DNA of 64,000 nt from Candidatus Electrothrix aestuarii (GTDB lineage: Bacteria; Desulfobacterota; Desulfobulbia; Desulfobulbales; Desulfobulbaceae): NCBI GenBank assembly GCA_032595685.2, contig CP159373.1, positions 2,545,501-2,609,500 on the forward strand, given 5' to 3'. The position numbers and the translations under genes were made by a program. This document shows positions 60,319-64,000 of this stretch, piece after piece. The notes under the pieces are model-generated. The model did not search any database. It was not told where the DNA came from and worked only from the letters and a program-made list of their open reading frames with translations. The stretch's first letter is position 1. The number at the start of each line of letters is the position of its first letter.

Positions 60319-60945
60319 TTGGTGCTCTGTTCTGCTTCAGATCCAGCCGCCCTTGACGAGGCAGCCCGACTGCTTCGGAAAGGCGGCCTGATCGCCTTTC
60401 CTACAGAGACCTACTATGGCCTCGGTGTTGATCCCTTCAATACCCAGGCCCTCCAACGCTTATTTGCCGTAAAGCAGCGCCAGGCGGACAAGGCTATTTT
60501 GGTTCTGGTTGCTGATCAGACCCATGTAACCGATTTGGTTGCTGAGGTGCCTGCGGTTTTGCAGCAACTCATGCATCATTTCTGGCCCGGGCCACTGACT
60601 TTGGTCTTTCCAGGGAGGGCATCTTTGCCCTTCCTCCTCACCGGCGGAACCGGTAATATCGGTATCCGTCAATCACCCCATCCCCTTGCTGCTCGTTTGC
60701 TTTCCACCTTCGGTGGACCAATTACCGCCACCAGTGCCAACCGCTCCGGTGCGCCTCCTGCAAACACTGCCGCTGAAATTCAAGAAGTTTTCGGTACAAA
60801 AATTGATCTGATTCTGGACGGCGGTGCCACTCCCGGCGGAACGGGTTCAACTCTGGTCGGCTGCGAACAAAAGCAGCAGCTTTGCTGTTTGCGGGAAGGG
60901 GTGGTGCCGTTTGAGGATGTTCTCAAAGTTACTTCTGCAATATAA
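60319..60945 (+). CDS. Sua5/YrdC/YciO-type L-threonylcarbamoyladenylate synthase
   Basis: 208 residues. LRKGGLIAFPTETYYGLGVDPFN, KQRQADKAILVLVAD and FGGPITATSANRSGAPP are the family motifs. It makes the t6A precursor for tRNA position 37. Starts at TTG 60319 or GTG 60322, 10 bp after the purDE stop. Confidence 0.92.
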   Translation: MVLCSASDPAALDEAARLLRKGGLIAFPTETYYGLGVDPFNTQALQRLFAVKQRQADKAILVLVADQTHVTDLVAEVPAVLQQLMHHFWPGPLTLVFPGRASLPFLLTGGTGNIGIRQSPHPLAARLLSTFGGPITATSANRSGAPPANTAAEIQEVFGTKIDLILDGGATPGGTGSTLVGCEQKQQLCCLREGVVPFEDVLKVTSAI

Positions 60946-61086
60946 AAGGCGATAAAGTTTCACTCTGCGCTTCTGTTCTCCAATAACACTTGACATGCGC
61001 CGGGCAGGTATTATTCTTCCCTCTAACTGTATTTTTCAATACACATTTTCATATTTCATCTCAGTCCTTATCAGGAGGATTATTCC

Positions 61087-61671
61087 ATGCGCCATTTTGT
61101 TCTTTTCCTGGCTCTTGCCTTGATTGTGCCCGCCTTAACCGGTTGCGGCTATAATACTATTCAAAAAAATGACGAGGCGGTCATCGCGGCCTGGGGTGAC
61201 GTTGAGGCTGCCTATCAGCGCCGGGCCGATCTGATTCCTAATCTGGTGGAAACAGTGAAGGCTTATGCTGCCCATGAGAAAGATACCCTGACTGCGGTAA
61301 CCGAGGCTCGATCCAAGGTTGGTCAGTTAAATATGGGCAGTGACACCTTGAATAACCCCGAGGCAATGGCCAGTTTCCAGGCGGCTCAGGGCAGTATGAG
61401 CTCAGCACTTTCCAAACTCATGGTAGTGGTGGAAAAATATCCTGATCTCAAGGCAAACCAAAACTTTCGTGATCTCCAGCATCAGTTGGAGGGCACTGAA
61501 AATCGTATCAACGTGGCTCGGGTTCGCTATAACAAGGCAGTACAGATTTTCAATACTTCTATCCGCACCTTTCCCAACAATCTGACCAATAATTTTCTCT
61601 TGAATCTGCCCAGACGGGAGCCGTTCAAGGCCGAAGAAGGGGCACAACATGCACCAAAGGTAAAATTTTAA
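61087..61671 (+). CDS. LemA-family lipoprotein
   Basis: 194 residues. Signal with lipobox (VPALTGCGYN), then AVIAAWGDVEAAYQRRADLIPNLVETVKAYAAHEKDTLTAVTEARSKV, the LemA core. Followed by two TPM-domain genes, a common trio. Ribosome-binding site TCAGGAGGATTATTCC. Confidence 0.95.
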   Translation: MRHFVLFLALALIVPALTGCGYNTIQKNDEAVIAAWGDVEAAYQRRADLIPNLVETVKAYAAHEKDTLTAVTEARSKVGQLNMGSDTLNNPEAMASFQAAQGSMSSALSKLMVVVEKYPDLKANQNFRDLQHQLEGTENRINVARVRYNKAVQIFNTSIRTFPNNLTNNFLLNLPRREPFKAEEGAQHAPKVKF

Positions 61672-61692
61672 CCCTGTCTGACGGAGGTTATT

Positions 61693-62619
61693 TTGCAACT
61701 GTTCAGCACTCCGCGTCGCGCCCCGGTCCCCCGGCTTTCGCCATCATCAGGGGCAGTGGTGCAGGCCGGGGGTATCTCGCTCCTGGCTCTGCTCCTCATC
61801 ACCCTGACTGTTCTCCCGGTCTCGGCCCGGACGATTCCGGCATTCAAGGGCTATGTCAACGACTATGCCGATATGATCAGCGGGCCTGTCGAGGCGAAGC
61901 TGGAACAGACCCTGAGATCCTTTGAACAGAGCGATTCAACCCAGGTAGCGGTGCTCACTATTGATTCTCTGGAGGGCGACCCTCTGGAAGATTTCAGTAT
62001 CCGGGTGGCGGAAAAATGGGGCGTTGGCCAGAAGGGTAAAGATAACGGCGTGCTGCTGCTGGTGGCTAAGAAAGAACGTCGAGCACGGCTGGAAGTCGGT
62101 TATGGTCTGGAAGGGGTACTGACCGACCTGCTTGCCGGGAGAATTATTGATGATGTCATCACCCCTCGTTTTAAGTCCGGTCAATTTGACCAGGGATTTG
62201 AGGGCGGGGTGGAGGCTGTGATACAAGCGACCCGAGGTGAATTCAAGGCTAATCCAAGCTCATCTCGACGTGGCGGTCGGCGTGAAGAATCGCCGCTGAT
62301 CTCATATCTTTTCTTCGGCGGTTTTTTCATTTCCTTGCTGGGCAAGGCCTCCCGCAAGTGGGGGATGCTTGCCGGGGCGATTATTCTGCCTGTTATATTT
62401 TTGCTGGCCTCATCCCCGGGCTGGCTGATGCTGCTTGTATTGATCCCCATTGGGGCACTTGCCGGTCTGGTGCTGTCGTTTATTGACTTTTTTTCCGGTG
62501 GCAGCGGGAGCAGCGGGAGCAGCGGAGGAAGCAGTAGTAGCAGTGGCGGTGGATTTGGAGGTTTCAGCGGCGGCGGTGGCGGCAGTTTTGGTGGCGGCGG
62601 TGCTTCAGGAGGTTGGTAA
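61693..62619 (+). CDS. TPM-domain protein (YgcG-like)
   Basis: 308 residues from TTG 61693. Signal/anchor segment (~30-45), then the TPM domain VNDYADMISGPVEAKLEQTLRSFEQSDSTQVAVLTI ... EKWGVGQKGKDNGVLLLVAKKERRARLEVGYGLEG. Two transmembrane helices follow, and the C terminus is a Gly/Ser-rich tail ending GGGGASGGW, typical of YgcG proteins. Confidence 0.93.
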   Translation: MQLFSTPRRAPVPRLSPSSGAVVQAGGISLLALLLITLTVLPVSARTIPAFKGYVNDYADMISGPVEAKLEQTLRSFEQSDSTQVAVLTIDSLEGDPLEDFSIRVAEKWGVGQKGKDNGVLLLVAKKERRARLEVGYGLEGVLTDLLAGRIIDDVITPRFKSGQFDQGFEGGVEAVIQATRGEFKANPSSSRRGGRREESPLISYLFFGGFFISLLGKASRKWGMLAGAIILPVIFLLASSPGWLMLLVLIPIGALAGLVLSFIDFFSGGSGSSGSSGGSSSSSGGGFGGFSGGGGGSFGGGGASGGW

Positions 62620-62622
62620 GAT

Positions 62623-63252
62623 ATGAAATCGGAAACATTTTTTTCAGCAGCAGAGAATGCGGAAATAACCCAAACCATTCAGGAGGTGGAATTGCAAACC
62701 TCTGGCGAGGTGGCGGTGATGGTGGTTGAGCAGAGCGACTCCTACCCGGAGAGCCGAATCCTGGCCGGGGTGCTTATAGGTTCCTTACTGGCCCTTGGTA
62801 TAACAGATCTTTTGCTGGATGATTCGCTGTGGGGGTTCCTGCCGCTGGCTGCGACTTTTTCCTTGCTGATCGCCTGGCTTGTGGGTTATTTGCCAATGGT
62901 AAGAAAAATTTTCGTCTCCGGCGCCAGGCTCGAAGAGATGGTTCGGGAGCAGGCTGTGCAGGAATTTTTTAAGCAAGGACTGTATAAGACCAGAGATGCG
63001 ACTGGGGTGTTGTTTTTTATCTCCCTGTTTGAACGCCGGGTTTGGGTTCTTGCCGATCAAGGCATCAACGAAAAAATCTCGTCGGAAAGCCTGCAAGCCT
63101 ATGCTGCCGACATCGCCAGCGGGATTAAGGAGGGGCGAGCCGCCGAGGCACTCTGCCTGCAAATCCGTGGCGTAGGCAAGGTGTTGGCAGAACATTTCCC
63201 GGTACGCGACGATGACATCAATGAATTGTCTGACCAAGTGATGTATGACTGA
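62623..63252 (+). CDS. Second TPM-domain membrane protein
   Basis: 209 residues. TPM domain with QTIQEVELQTSGEVAVMVV ... LFERRVWVLADQGINEKI, interrupted by two transmembrane helices (~45-90). Overlaps its neighbour's end by 4 bp spacing; end of the LemA-TPM-TPM operon. Confidence 0.9.
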   Translation: MKSETFFSAAENAEITQTIQEVELQTSGEVAVMVVEQSDSYPESRILAGVLIGSLLALGITDLLLDDSLWGFLPLAATFSLLIAWLVGYLPMVRKIFVSGARLEEMVREQAVQEFFKQGLYKTRDATGVLFFISLFERRVWVLADQGINEKISSESLQAYAADIASGIKEGRAAEALCLQIRGVGKVLAEHFPVRDDDINELSDQVMYD

Positions 63253-63322
63253 TAACTTTTTTTCTCTTGTATTTTCTTGTTGAAAAGAGGGAGAGGTCAA
63301 TTGCGGCATCCGGGAATAGCTG

Positions 63323-64000
63323 CTATTTCTCCCTTCCCACCACATCATAATAAATCATATACAGCGCTGGCATAAGTACGAGAATAACAAGGGTGGTAAA
63401 GAGAATTCCGTAGCCCAGGGAGATAGCCATTGGGATGAGAAAACGGGCCTGGACCGATTGCTCAAAGATCATAGGGGCAAGTCCGAAAAAGGTAGTCAAC
63501 GAGGTAAGCATGATAGGGCGGAAACGCCGGGCCGCGCCATTGAGTGCCGCCTCAAAGGGCGTCATGCCCAGATCGCGATAGCGGTTTGCAGTCACCATAA
63601 AGACCAGACTGTCGTTGATCACCACCCCGCAGAGGGCAATCATTCCGAACAGTGAAATAATACTCAGGTTATATCCCATAATCACATGGCCGAGTAGGGC
63701 ACTGAGCAGGCCAAAGGGGATGGAAAGCATCACCATCAGCGACTGGATGTAACTGCGGAAGAGCACTGCCAGCAGGCAGAAGATGGCTGCCATACTGAAA
63801 CCAAGCCCTGCGATTAATTCTTTCAGAGCCTTGCCCTTTTCCCGCTGCTGGCCAGCAAAGGAATAGGTCAGGCCACTGTAACGGGCAAGCAGCTCAGGCA
63901 GGAAGTCCTTTTGCAGGGCTGCAAGGATTTTGTTTTCATTAGCCTTGCCCGCCACTACATTGGCTGTGACATCCAGAACTCGTCGTCCATCTACCCGCTC
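63323..64000 (-). CDS. RND-type efflux transporter, C-terminal part (continues past window)
   Basis: The frame is open to the right edge (ERVDGRRVLDVTANVVAGK upstream of the internal Met). It shows LFGMIALCGVVINDSLVFM, TSLTTFFGLAPMIFEQS and LSIPFGLLSALLGH, the C-terminal transmembrane block of AcrB/CusA/HAE1-type pumps. Partial. Confidence 0.93.
   Translation of the reverse strand, partial: ERVDGRRVLDVTANVVAGKANENKILAALQKDFLPELLARYSGLTYSFAGQQREKGKALKELIAGLGFSMAAIFCLLAVLFRSYIQSLMVMLSIPFGLLSALLGHVIMGYNLSIISLFGMIALCGVVINDSLVFMVTANRYRDLGMTPFEAALNGAARRFRPIMLTSLTTFFGLAPMIFEQSVQARFLIPMAISLGYGILFTTLVILVLMPALYMIYYDVVGREK

Overview
This window looks like a chromosome segment of an anaerobic, sulfur-metabolising, nitrogen-fixing bacterium of the deltaproteobacterial (Desulfobacterota) type, most likely Desulfobulbaceae-like. 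The evidence is a nifH-nifI1-nifI2-nifD-nifK operon with PII-like genes between nifH and nifD and a long NifD. There is also a TusA/DsrE-like/YedE sulfur-trafficking cluster, FmdE, Rpn-family nucleases and many small hairpin repeats. A relation to the cable-bacteria lineage is possible, but I cannot prove a genus from sequence alone.

Layout. 1-15.3 kb is mostly housekeeping: a RecD-like helicase tail, a transglutaminase-like exported protein, clpS-clpA, holA, RNase G, an M23 peptidase, an LptF/LptG-type permease with an extra Cys-rich tail, a flippase-like membrane protein and a PAP2 phosphatase. tRNA-Arg(CCG) at 15.5 kb marks the left edge of an accessory stretch (15.6-22.4 kb). That stretch holds an Abi_2/HEPN gene, a Fic C-terminal fragment, a complete but frameshifted IS1634-type element with a 6-bp target duplication, an IS5-type element that appears to have cut into a hypothetical gene, and a degenerate second copy of the Abi flanks that lacks the gene.

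22.4-33.4 kb is the nitrogen-fixation region. nifV-nifA lie on the minus strand and nifHI1I2DK on the plus strand, with a sigma-54 promoter and a NifA-type upstream site before nifH. A two-gene TPR unit sits between the two blocks. nifE, nifN and nifB are not present here.

33.4-41.3 kb is accessory: a HipA-like kinase, an Rpn-family nuclease with two short copies of its own 5' end, an addiction antitoxin next to a frameshifted ParE toxin, a pair of exported proteins with dockerin-like and cohesin-like features, a stray nifK 3' fragment, and a Phd/VapC pair. 41.4-44.4 kb is the sulfur-relay cluster, including a 57-residue protein. 44.5-46.2 kb holds 5-formyl-THF cyclo-ligase and a histone-deacetylase-like enzyme. 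46.2-47.1 kb has a REP-like hairpin cluster, a good sigma-70 promoter, a probable GEMM-I (cyclic-dinucleotide) riboswitch and a 59-residue ORF.

The strongest candidate for an under-described system is at 48.5-50.7 kb. A retron-type reverse transcriptase (NAxxH, YADD and VTG motifs) is fused to a C-terminal AlbA_2/Schlafen-like domain. A convincing msr-msd-like RNA lies directly upstream, with a 14-bp a1/a2 inverted repeat, an msr hairpin and an msd hairpin. About 15 copies of a 21-bp palindrome-bearing tandem repeat precede it.

50.8-63.3 kb returns to core genes (gatC, fmdE-like, engB, hisG, hisI, FKBP, mazG, a purD-purE fusion, a Sua5/YrdC protein, a LemA/TPM trio). These are interspersed with an Rpn nuclease, a HigA antitoxin whose HigB toxin has been deleted, and a 182-bp MITE with perfect 8-bp target duplications. 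The window ends inside an RND-type efflux pump gene.
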